Shown here one piece after another: positions 1 through 6,257 of a DNA stretch of 9,424 nucleotides. Both the position numbers and the translations under genes were made by a program. The first letter of the stretch is position 1; every line of letters starts with the position of its first letter. Under the pieces are notes generated by a model. It did no database searches. It was given only the letters and a program-made list of their open reading frames with translations, and was not told the origin of the DNA. This DNA is from an uncultured Bacteroidota bacterium (GTDB lineage Bacteria; Bacteroidota; Bacteroidia; Bacteroidales; UBA12481). Location of the stretch: assembly GCA_903832165.1 (NCBI GenBank), contig CAILAQ010000119.1, positions 1 to 9,424 of the forward strand, in the 5' to 3' direction.

Positions 1-257
1 ACAATATAAGCAGTTGGCCGCTCTTCTGTTACCGGACCAACCCAATCTTTCAGATATCCGGCCCAGGCCAGGCTTGGAAATAAGCCATCACAATGCTCAG
101 GTTCCGCAATAGCCATAAACTTAAGCGCTTGCTGATTTCTGCTCGAAGGACAAAGCCTTGCGAGACCAATGAGTTTTTCGACGGTTTCAACAGAAACCGA
201 CGTTTTACTGTCAAACCTCCGATAACTGCGGTTTTTTAGGACTAAATCATCTAACAT
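1..257 (-). CDS. Nitroreductase-family flavoprotein, N-terminal part (runs off the left edge)
   Basis: Reading the minus strand from the ATG at 257-255 gives 85 open codons with no stop before the window edge, so only the N-terminus is present. It has the typical start of an FMN-dependent nitroreductase: a short helix, then NRSYRRF (residues 9-15), whose Arg-Ser-x-Arg normally holds the FMN phosphate, then an ET-x(2)-KLI-x(2)-AR helix and PSSRNQQALKF (38-48), the usual FMN and dimer-contact segment. Family members reduce nitro compounds, quinones or other acceptors with NAD(P)H as cytoplasmic dimers; the substrate cannot be told from this fragment. The reading frame stays open upstream of the ATG, but that extension would run into the divergent corrinoid gene and the family normally starts close to this Met. 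It is divergent from the methyl-transfer operon with 48 bases between the starts. The family call is fairly sure, the exact start less so. Confidence 0.82.
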   Translation of the reverse strand, partial: MLDDLVLKNRSYRRFDSKTSVSVETVEKLIGLARLCPSSRNQQALKFMAIAEPEHCDGLFPSLAWAGYLKDWVGPVTEERPTAYI

Positions 258-274
258 ATCTAATGAAGGATTTA

Positions 275-282
275 TATATTTG
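275..282 (+). promoter_or_regulatory. Possible Bacteroidota -7 element (TAnnTTTG) for the corrinoid operon
   Basis: TATATTTG matches the TAnnTTTG -7 consensus of the Bacteroidota primary sigma factor. It lies 23 bases before the ATG at 306, in the only gap between the two divergent genes, which is where an operon promoter would be expected. No TTTG -33 box is visible at the usual distance, and the region is AT-rich, so the match could be by chance. Confidence 0.35.
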
Positions 283-305
283 TCGTCAAACAAATTTTGA
301 CCATT

Positions 306-977
306 ATGAACCACGAAGAATTGCTGGCAAAGATCGCAAAGTGTGTTGAAAGAGGTAAAGTTAATAAAACATCACCTTACCCGCCTGATTTAAAAGAACA
401 GGATGGAGCTGATGAATTGAGTGCCCAAGCCCTTCTGGAAGGCATCGCTGCTGATCTGGTTCTCAGTCAGGGCCTCGTGCCGGGTATGCAGATTGTAGGG
501 GTTAAGTTCCGCGAGAATAAAGTATTCGTGCCGGAAGTTCTGATGGCCGCAAAAGCTATGAGCGCCGGGATGAAACATCTGAAACCATACTTTACTTCCG
601 GTGCAGTCAAACGTAAAGGCGTCTTTATTATAGGTACCGTTATGGGTGATTTGCATGATATCGGGAAAAATTTATTAGGCATGATCGTTGAAGGTGCCGG
701 ATGGCAGGTTGTTGACCTGGGCATCGATGTTCCGGCAGCCAAATTCATCGCAGCTGTTGACGAATACCCGGGCGCATATGTCGGGTTAAGCTGCCTGCTC
801 ACTACAACTATGCTCAATATGGAGAAAATCGTAACGGAAATGAAAGTATCACGCCCTGATACTAAAATTCTGATCGGAGGAGCTCCCGTTACTGAAGATT
901 TCCGCAAAAGAGTTGGAGCTGACTGGTATTCTCCGGATCCTCAGGGAGCCGTTGAATTCTTGAATAAAGTCGGATAA
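306..977 (+). CDS. Corrinoid (cobalamin)-binding methyltransferase protein, MtaC/MtbC/MttC type
   Basis: A 223-residue two-domain cobalamin protein, the usual size for the free-standing corrinoid shuttles of anaerobic methyltransferase systems. Residues about 1-95 form the helical cap (B12-binding_2), with the characteristic PEVLMAAKAM segment at 76-85. Residues about 104-223 form the Rossmann-like B12 domain. The cobalt-ligand motif is GDLHDIG, with D115, H117 and G120. LSCLLTTTM (161-169) supplies the Ser of the nucleotide-tail pocket and GGAPVT (191-196) the GG turn. In this family Co(I) takes a methyl group from a substrate and hands it to a second methyltransferase. I chose the ATG at 306; a TTG at 297 is in frame but adds only three residues, and neither has a clear ribosome-binding site. 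The next gene begins one base after the stop, so they are surely co-translated. The methyl donor cannot be read from the sequence. Confidence 0.93.
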   Translation: MNHEELLAKIAKCVERGKVNKTSPYPPDLKEQDGADELSAQALLEGIAADLVLSQGLVPGMQIVGVKFRENKVFVPEVLMAAKAMSAGMKHLKPYFTSGAVKRKGVFIIGTVMGDLHDIGKNLLGMIVEGAGWQVVDLGIDVPAAKFIAAVDEYPGAYVGLSCLLTTTMLNMEKIVTEMKVSRPDTKILIGGAPVTEDFRKRVGADWYSPDPQGAVEFLNKVG

Positions 978-978
978 T

Positions 979-2052
979 ATGCCGGCCACACCCCGGGAAA
1001 ACCTTATCCGGGCCGCTCGCCGGCAGGGATTCGATTGGATTCCCATCGACATTCTTCTGTGTGATTCGCAGGTTGCTGCCTTTAAAAAAATCTATGGCGA
1101 TATCGATTATTTCGATTGGTTCGGCGTGGATTTCCGATGGGTCACCCTTACCGAACACCCCGGATATCAGGACGGACGTCAGCTATATAGCCGGGAAATC
1201 CTTCCTCCGGATACGGAAATCGATGTAACAGGCGTCGGCCATTCAAAAGGCTCTGAAGCAGCTTATCATATGACCCGGATGCATCACCCTCTCCAAGGTT
1301 GCGATTCACTTGCGGAAATCACGAATTTTCCTTTGCCAATATTTAATCGCGAGGAAAACCAACCCCTTTTCGATCAGGTAAGTTCTCTGCATCAGAAAGG
1401 ACTGGCTGCTATGTGCGCCATGCAGATGACTATCTGGGAAGCAGCATGGTATATCCGATCAATGCCCGACCTTCTGATGGATATGATGCTCGAAGATGAA
1501 AAGGCAACGGTACTTCTTGATCATATTACCGATTATGCCATAAGGAGGGTCAGATTGTATGCCGAAGCCGGAGTGGATATAATTTCAATGGGCGATGATG
1601 TTGGCATGCAGAGCGGACCCATGATGAGCGTCGAGCTCTGGGAGCAATGGATCAAGCCGCGCCTTAAAAGCGTCATCGATGCTGCCCGGGTTATAAATCC
1701 TGAAGTCCTGATCTTCTATCATTCTCGCGGTGATGCAACCGCATTTATTCCGGGCCTCATCGATTGCGGCGTCGATATTCTGAATCCTATTCAGCCGGAA
1801 TGCATGGATTTTAATAAAGTTCATAAGATCTACAACGATAAGCTATCTTTTTGGGGAACATTGGGAACACAGCAGTTGCTCCCTTTCGGAACACCAGAGC
1901 AGGTAAGGGAAGTAACCCTCGACCGGATCCGCGCTGCAGGAACTAAAGGCGGACTTATTCTCGGCCCCACGCATTTGGTGGAGCCGGAAGTACCCTTTGA
2001 AAATCTGGCAGCCATGAAGAATGCCATACTTGAAATTTTCCCAAGAACCTGA
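979..2052 (+). CDS. Uroporphyrinogen-decarboxylase-fold methyltransferase (MtaA/CmuA/MtbA-like)
   Basis: This 357-residue protein belongs to the URO-D superfamily, but its position beside a corrinoid protein and next to a homocysteine methyltransferase marks it as a methyltransferase rather than a heme enzyme. Family landmarks are SMGDDVGMQSGPMMS (203-217), a barrel strand ending FYHSRGD (246-252), GVDILNPIQPE (264-274), FWGTLGTQQLLPFGTPEQV (291-309) and the C-terminal GPTHLVEPEVPFEN (329-342), corresponding to the usual HN-x-Q-x-D-x-P-x-EN. In the zinc enzymes MtaA and MtbA a His-x-Cys pair plus a later Cys bind zinc for thiol activation; here the pair reads H248-S249-R250, so the first Cys is missing. 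Possible zinc-independent roles include demethylating the substrate onto cobalt. It follows the corrinoid gene by one base. The fold call is firm; substrate and direction of transfer are unknown. Confidence 0.88.
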   Translation: MPATPRENLIRAARRQGFDWIPIDILLCDSQVAAFKKIYGDIDYFDWFGVDFRWVTLTEHPGYQDGRQLYSREILPPDTEIDVTGVGHSKGSEAAYHMTRMHHPLQGCDSLAEITNFPLPIFNREENQPLFDQVSSLHQKGLAAMCAMQMTIWEAAWYIRSMPDLLMDMMLEDEKATVLLDHITDYAIRRVRLYAEAGVDIISMGDDVGMQSGPMMSVELWEQWIKPRLKSVIDAARVINPEVLIFYHSRGDATAFIPGLIDCGVDILNPIQPECMDFNKVHKIYNDKLSFWGTLGTQQLLPFGTPEQVREVTLDRIRAAGTKGGLILGPTHLVEPEVPFENLAAMKNAILEIFPRT

Positions 2053-2054
2053 AT

Positions 2055-2597
2055 ATGAAAGGGAAAGACCTCGTTTTGTTTTGACCTCCAGATTGAAGCT
2101 GAAGCTCTTGGTTGCCAGCTGGGCTGCTCCTTCCAATATATGTTGGATGCAGTCAAGGAGGTTGCACCGCACTTCGAAAGACTGGTGGAATGGCATGAAC
2201 ACTCAATAAAGAATCAGCAGGAGGCAACCTTCATGTCATCTCTATTTGTAAAAATATTCCAACGATTTGCATCGATGGAAAAATCACTTTTGTTTCACAA
2301 ATACCGCCAGGGAACGAATTGATCCGCCCGATCTAAAGCTGTATCAAAGAAAAGCTAAAAATCAGACTTCGGGTTAAGCAAGGTTAGATTCTGGTTCCAC
2401 GTCACCTGCCACAAGCAAGGAAGTACAAAGCAATTCTGAACCCCGACCGGAACTTTCTTCCTGCGTAGTCCGCTCCAATCGATATTTCTATTATTATTAT
2501 ATCCGGATTTGATGGACCTGGTGAACTGATTGTCATTGGTCCGGATTTAAATAGCAGGGAATTTTCTAAACAGCTTTTATCACTACAAAAACGATGA
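2055..2597 (+). pseudogene. Decayed operon gene with a thioredoxin-like segment
   Basis: The apparent gap between two operon genes holds the remains of one gene of about 180 codons. It opens with ATG at 2055 (MKGKDLVLF), two bases after the preceding stop. It breaks at a T run (2079-2082), continues in another frame as DLQIEAEALGCQLGCSFQYM and onwards, and breaks again at an A run (2250-2254). It then reads NIPTICIDGKITFVSQIP in the third segment. From there a single frame reaches TGA at 2595-2597, interrupted by TAA (2334), TAG (2385) and TAG (2466). Correcting one base at each run restores a continuous protein to the first of these stops. The Cys-rich start followed by IPTICIDGK and ELI resembles a thioredoxin/glutaredoxin fold (sequence impression only). 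The last segment, GELIVIGPDLN and onwards, slightly recalls the end of CobW-type GTPases. The final TGA overlaps the next ATG as ATGA, as expected of a once-functional operon gene. The frameshifts alone could be sequencing errors; the three stops argue for real decay. Confidence 0.62.
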
Positions 2598-3481
2598 AAA
2601 CCACACTGACTGAACGTCTTAAAAACGGAGAAATCATAATATCCGACGGAGCACTAGGAACCATGCTGCAGGCTGCCGGACTGGAACCAGGTATTTGCCC
2701 TGAAATCTGGAACGCTGATTTCCCGGAACGTGTTGAGGCAATTGCCAGGGCTTATGTCACAGCTGGCTCACAAGCTGTAGAAACCAATACTTTTGGCGCC
2801 AACCGATTCAAAATGAGCCATTACGGACTGCAGAACAGAGTAGCTGAATTAAACCGCAAGGCGGTTGAGATTACGCGCAGGGCGGTGGGCCCTGATGGTA
2901 TCGTTCTCGGATCAGTTGGTCCTACCGGCGTACTTTTGATGATGGGAGATGTGAGCGAACAGGAACTGTATGAGGCATTTAAGGAACAATGTATGGCCCT
3001 GGCTGAAGCCGGAGCCGATGCCATCTGCATCGAGACCATGACGGCAATTGATGAAGCTACCCTGGCTGTCAGGGCGGCCAAAGAGAATACCTCTGTCGAA
3101 GTGATCTGTACCATGACCTTCGACAAAACGATTCAGGGAGATTTCCGGACTATGATGGGAATATCACCCGAAGACATGACCCATGCACTGAAGTCTGCAG
3201 GAGCAGATGTCATTGGCACCAATTGCGGCAATGGCATGGAAAACATGATCTCCATTGTTGAGGAAATACGTCGCACCGATCCAGTGATTCCAATTCTTGT
3301 TCATGCCAATGCCGGCAAACCACACTTTCACGACGGGAACAATATCTTTGATGAAACCCCTGAGATCACTGCTTCTTATGTTCCCAGACTGATTAACGCA
3401 GGTGCCACCTGTATCGGAGGCTGCTGCGGAACTACACCGGAGCATATCAGGATGATTAAAAATATTGTGACACATCGATAA
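2594..3481 (+). CDS. Homocysteine S-methyltransferase (MetH N-terminal-domain type)
   Basis: A 295-residue stand-alone version of the zinc-dependent homocysteine-binding barrel that forms the N-terminal domain of cobalamin-dependent methionine synthase. It shows SDGALGTMLQ (17-26), ETNTFGANR (63-71), GSVGPTG (106-112), ETMTAIDEA (147-155), GTNCGNG (208-214), HANAGKP (237-243) and GGCCGTTPEH (275-284). C211, C277 and C278 are the three zinc ligands that activate the homocysteine thiol. There are no folate, B12 or activation domains, so the methyl group must come from another protein; the corrinoid protein upstream is the obvious partner, giving methionine as product. Its ATG overlaps the stop of the decayed gene (ATGA), showing it was made by translational coupling. 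A similar role for S-methylmethionine or a small thiol is possible but less likely given the neighbours. Confidence 0.9.
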   Translation: MKTTLTERLKNGEIIISDGALGTMLQAAGLEPGICPEIWNADFPERVEAIARAYVTAGSQAVETNTFGANRFKMSHYGLQNRVAELNRKAVEITRRAVGPDGIVLGSVGPTGVLLMMGDVSEQELYEAFKEQCMALAEAGADAICIETMTAIDEATLAVRAAKENTSVEVICTMTFDKTIQGDFRTMMGISPEDMTHALKSAGADVIGTNCGNGMENMISIVEEIRRTDPVIPILVHANAGKPHFHDGNNIFDETPEITASYVPRLINAGATCIGGCCGTTPEHIRMIKNIVTHR

Positions 3482-3505
3482 CAATCAACCCAAACCACCT
3501 GCCCA

Positions 3506-5509
3506 ATGCAACTAAAAAGGCTCCTGTTCAGCATGGCATTTATTTCAGGTGCTATATCTATTCAATCTCAGACAGTAATAAAGGAGTCAGCAAACATACC
3601 CGCCCCCGGCATTGATGTATTTATACGGCTCGACCTGTTGCCGCAAATAAAAGCACAGATATTTACCGGCATGTTCTCCAGTTACGATCGGACCGGAGGT
3701 AACGATGACGGTTTCAGCGGCAAGTATTCCTATCTGCGAAAAGAAGGAGATGACCTTGTGATTGCTGAGATGGAAGGCCCCGGTGTCATCTACCGGATGC
3801 ACATGCCCGGTCCACAGGATGGCATTATGGAGTTCTATCTTGATGGGGAAAAGACACCCCGCATTAGCATGAAGATCACTGATATGGTAGATGGACAGCA
3901 CTCTCCCTTCCTGGCCCCGCTCGTTGGCGGTGGTGTGGGAGGCCGCTATATGTATGTCCCAATTACCTACCAGCATTCTTGCAAAGTAGTGGTTAAAGCA
4001 CCCATATTTTGCTTTTATGATATAAATTATGCCACCTATCCCAAGAATACCGTCATCCCCAGTTTCCAGAATCCACCCACAGATGAATGGAAACGGAAAA
4101 TAAAAAAAATCAGCACCATTTTCGCAGCCACCGGAACTAATATCTCTCAGTATCTTGCATCTGAAGGTACAACCATTACAACACTGAAGGTTGAGAAGAC
4201 TCTGTTGCCGGGCCGGCCAGCCGAAATTCTGAACAGCAACAAGCCTGGCCGAATTGTTGGATTGAGGCTCGGACCTGCCAGTGTATTCGCCGGCAAGGAG
4301 CGAAATATCGTAATCAAAATGTATTGGGATAACGACCCAAAACCGGCAGTTTCATGTCCGGTAGGTGATTTTTTTGGATACAGCTTTGGAGAACCTGCTG
4401 TCAGATCTCTTTTCCTTGGAACCAGCAACGACATGAATTACGTCTATCTTCCGATGCCATACAGCAAGTCCGCGAGAATCGAAATTATATCAGGGAAATC
4501 CACCTCTGAACCTATTCAAATTCAGGCTGAAGTTGATTTAGCAGCCGAAGGCAAACATCATGATGAAGGACATTTTTATGCATACTGGCACCGGGAAAAT
4601 CCATGCAAAAACGGAACACCTTTCACTTACCTGAATACAGAAGGCAATGGTCATGTTATTGGAGTATTCTTACAGGCTCAAGGTAAGGAGCCCGGTGGAA
4701 CAATCTTTTTTGAAGGGGATGATGTGGTAACAATCGATGGGAAAATGGCGATTCACGGAACCGGATCCGAAGATTCTTTCAATGGAGGCTGGTATGATGT
4801 CCCTGCCAGATGGGAAGAACGAACTTCATTTCCACTCAGCGGCTGTATGGACTACAAGAAATATCTGGGACGTACCGGAGGCTATCGATGGATGATAACG
4901 GATGCCTATGTTTTCACCCATAACATTGACTACAATATCGAACATGGTCCGGAAGGAAACCTCGTAAACTCGGATTACACCAGTGTTACTTTTCTCTATT
5001 CATCAGTTCAGCCATCTGCCGATCTGGCGCTCCCCGATGCCGAAGCCAGAAAAATTTCAGATCCCGATAAAATAATTTTCGTTCCTGGATGGAACGTTCC
5101 TATCCATTCTTCTCCATTAAGTAATGGAATCATAGAGAAAAAGGGAGAAAAAATCGGGAACGATTGGGTTCGCTATTTTTCATTAAAAACCAATGGTCCG
5201 GATGAATTCGGACCACATCATGTTTCATTTATTTTCGATATTCCCACTTCCGGAAAATATCGGGTAAGCCTCAAGGCATTAACCGGACCAGATCAGGGTA
5301 TTATCCAGATGTTTCAGCATGACAGCCCATTGGGAGATCCTGTCGACCTATATTCAAATGAACCAAAAATCAGCAAACTTTTACCCTTGGGAATGGTTGA
5401 TATGACCCAAGGCAACAATGTCGTCTACTTCAAACTTATCGGCCAAAACAATAACTCAAAAGGCCTCAATATGAAGCTAATCGAGATAATTTTCGAATTG
5501 TCAAATTAG
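3506..5509 (+). CDS. Secreted DUF2961 (GH172-like) glycan-active protein
   Basis: A 667-residue protein that begins with a Sec signal peptide (MQLKRLLFSMAFISGAISIQ, cleavage likely near residue 22). The DUF2961 core runs from about residue 45 to 505: DRTGGNDDGFSGKYSYL (61-77), VIAEMEGPGVIYRMHM (85-100), FFEGDD (401-406) and HGTGSEDSFNGGWYDV (417-432). Characterised DUF2961 members are now family GH172 and act on alpha-fructofuranosyl or D-arabinofuranosyl links; their two catalytic Glu residues probably correspond to E403 and E422 here (from memory of the motifs, not an alignment). Residues about 555-665 form a beta-rich C-terminal domain, with SGKYRVSL and NNVVYFKLIG, like an accessory binding module. 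There is no SusC/SusD pair nearby. It starts 24 bases after the methyltransferase gene, so it could be read through from that operon. Periplasmic or exported location is likely; the actual sugar is unknown. Confidence 0.85.
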   Translation: MQLKRLLFSMAFISGAISIQSQTVIKESANIPAPGIDVFIRLDLLPQIKAQIFTGMFSSYDRTGGNDDGFSGKYSYLRKEGDDLVIAEMEGPGVIYRMHMPGPQDGIMEFYLDGEKTPRISMKITDMVDGQHSPFLAPLVGGGVGGRYMYVPITYQHSCKVVVKAPIFCFYDINYATYPKNTVIPSFQNPPTDEWKRKIKKISTIFAATGTNISQYLASEGTTITTLKVEKTLLPGRPAEILNSNKPGRIVGLRLGPASVFAGKERNIVIKMYWDNDPKPAVSCPVGDFFGYSFGEPAVRSLFLGTSNDMNYVYLPMPYSKSARIEIISGKSTSEPIQIQAEVDLAAEGKHHDEGHFYAYWHRENPCKNGTPFTYLNTEGNGHVIGVFLQAQGKEPGGTIFFEGDDVVTIDGKMAIHGTGSEDSFNGGWYDVPARWEERTSFPLSGCMDYKKYLGRTGGYRWMITDAYVFTHNIDYNIEHGPEGNLVNSDYTSVTFLYSSVQPSADLALPDAEARKISDPDKIIFVPGWNVPIHSSPLSNGIIEKKGEKIGNDWVRYFSLKTNGPDEFGPHHVSFIFDIPTSGKYRVSLKALTGPDQGIIQMFQHDSPLGDPVDLYSNEPKISKLLPLGMVDMTQGNNVVYFKLIGQNNNSKGLNMKLIEIIFELSN

Positions 5510-5542
5510 CAAATTATCAAATTTTCGAATTATCGAATTATC
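5495..5542. repeat. Six tandem 8-bp units spanning two convergent stop codons
   Basis: Six contiguous 8-base units of consensus RAATTATC fill this stretch; the last two are identical (GAATTATC) and the others differ by one or two bases. The array includes the TAG of the DUF2961 gene (5507-5509, in unit 2) and the TAA of the superoxide dismutase gene on the other strand (5540-5538, in unit 6). A single-base difference in unit 2 (TAT to TAG) creates the first stop. No GC-rich terminator hairpin is visible between the convergent genes. Slippage during replication is the simplest origin. Confidence 0.8.
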
Positions 5543-6137
5543 CTCTGTACCTCTTCTCAGCTTCTGCCCAGTTAACCACACTCCAGAATGCATTAATATA
5601 ATCAGGTCTGCGGTTCTGGTAGTTAAGGTAATAAGCATGTTCCCATACATCCAATGCAAGAATCGGTGTACCTTTTACATCAGCAATATCCATTAATGGA
5701 TTATCCTGATTCGGCGTTGAGGTAACCACAAGTTTCCCCTCAGATTTCAAAAGCCATGCCCACCCTGAACCAAAACGAGTAGTAGCAGCAATGGAGAATT
5801 TTTCCTTGAATACTTCAAAAGAACCAAATTCAACTTCAATGGCTTTCATAAGATCTCCCGAAGGTTTCCCTCCGCCATTTGGCGACATAAAACTCCAAAA
5901 TAGGTTATGATTATAGAATCCTCCGCCATTGTTACGCACACCCACCGGGTATTTCGACACTTCAGCCAGGATCTGTTCAATACTTAAAGCTTCCTTATCA
6001 GTTCCTGCAATTAAATTATTCAGATTATTGACATAAGCCGCATGGTGCTTCGTATGATGAATCTCCATTGTACGCGTATCAATATAGGGCTCCAGTGCAT
6101 CATAAGAATACGGCAATTCAGGCAATTTAAATGACAT
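5538..6137 (-). CDS. sodA: Superoxide dismutase, Fe/Mn family, manganese-type signature
   Basis: A 199-residue cytoplasmic enzyme that turns superoxide into oxygen and hydrogen peroxide. All four metal ligands are present: H27 (MEIHHTKHH), H77 (GGGFYNHNLFW), D163 and H167 (LDVWEHAYY). The residues that separate the two metal classes are of the Mn type: Gly at 73 and Gln at 144 (NQDNPL), where Fe enzymes usually have Gln in the N-terminal helix and Ala or Gly here. Some Bacteroidota enzymes of this family work with either metal, so the metal used in the cell is not certain. The length is normal and complete. It has its own strong ribosome-binding site and lies 120 bases after the lanthipeptide-type gene on the same strand, with a hairpin between, so it is probably a separate transcription unit. 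In an otherwise anaerobic-looking setting (corrinoid methyl transfer) it would protect against brief air exposure. Confidence 0.96.
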   Translation of the reverse strand: MSFKLPELPYSYDALEPYIDTRTMEIHHTKHHAAYVNNLNNLIAGTDKEALSIEQILAEVSKYPVGVRNNGGGFYNHNLFWSFMSPNGGGKPSGDLMKAIEVEFGSFEVFKEKFSIAATTRFGSGWAWLLKSEGKLVVTSTPNQDNPLMDIADVKGTPILALDVWEHAYYLNYQNRRPDYINAFWSVVNWAEAEKRYRG

Positions 6138-6145
6138 GATAAAAT

Positions 6146-6150
6146 CTCCT
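6146..6150 (-). promoter_or_regulatory. Strong Shine-Dalgarno of the superoxide dismutase gene
   Basis: On the minus strand AGGAG sits eight bases before the ATG at 6137. It fixes that start and stands out because none of the other starts in the window has a comparable site. Confidence 0.75.
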
Positions 6151-6155
6151 TTTAT

Positions 6156-6184
6156 TTGTTATTCAGAATTATTCTAAATAACAA
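6156..6184. promoter_or_regulatory. 29-bp near-perfect palindrome upstream of the superoxide dismutase gene (candidate operator)
   Basis: Two 14-base arms (6156-6169 and 6171-6184) around a central T pair at 13 of 14 positions; the only mismatch is 6164 with 6176. It lies six bases upstream of the ribosome-binding site, in the promoter or 5' leader. The AT-rich inner part with a one-base centre has the 7-1-7 shape of Fur/PerR-family operators, which often control superoxide dismutase genes, but it does not match the consensus closely. As RNA it could also fold into a leader hairpin. There is no other 29-base symmetric element in this intergenic region. Confidence 0.5.
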
Positions 6185-6235
6185 GCAGACCTATCAATTT
6201 GTTTAATCAACTACTAAACAATATACTAATAAGAC

Positions 6236-6257
6236 GGGAGGAGACACGGCTCCTCCC
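6236..6257 (-). terminator. GC-rich hairpin directly after the SpaB_C-type gene
   Basis: GGGAGGAG (6236-6243) and CTCCTCCC (6250-6257) form a perfect 8-bp stem with a six-base loop, touching the TAG stop codon at 6258-6260. Read on the minus strand it would close the dehydratase operon. The following bases (GTCTTATTAG) are not a clean U-tract, so termination may be weak. GTAGGGG-type GC hairpins are also dispersed repeats in some genomes, so this may be a REP- or MITE-like element that happens to supply the stop codon. Confidence 0.5.

Noticed and set aside
297..305. TTG start for the corrinoid protein.
   Set aside because: The ATG at 306 follows three codons later and gives the normal family N-terminus; nothing favours the TTG.
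467..907. Minus-strand ORF of 146 codons.
   Set aside because: It lies wholly within the clear corrinoid gene and has no recognisable motif.
2140..2322. A 60-codon ORF taken as a separate small gene.
   Set aside because: It is the middle frame of the decayed gene; its tail after the A run at 2250-2254 is out-of-frame translation.
2334..2468. In-frame TAG codons in a methyltransferase operon as possible pyrrolysine sites.
   Set aside because: One of the three stops is TAA, there are also two frameshifts, and the product does not resemble MtmB, MtbB or MttB, the enzymes known to use pyrrolysine.
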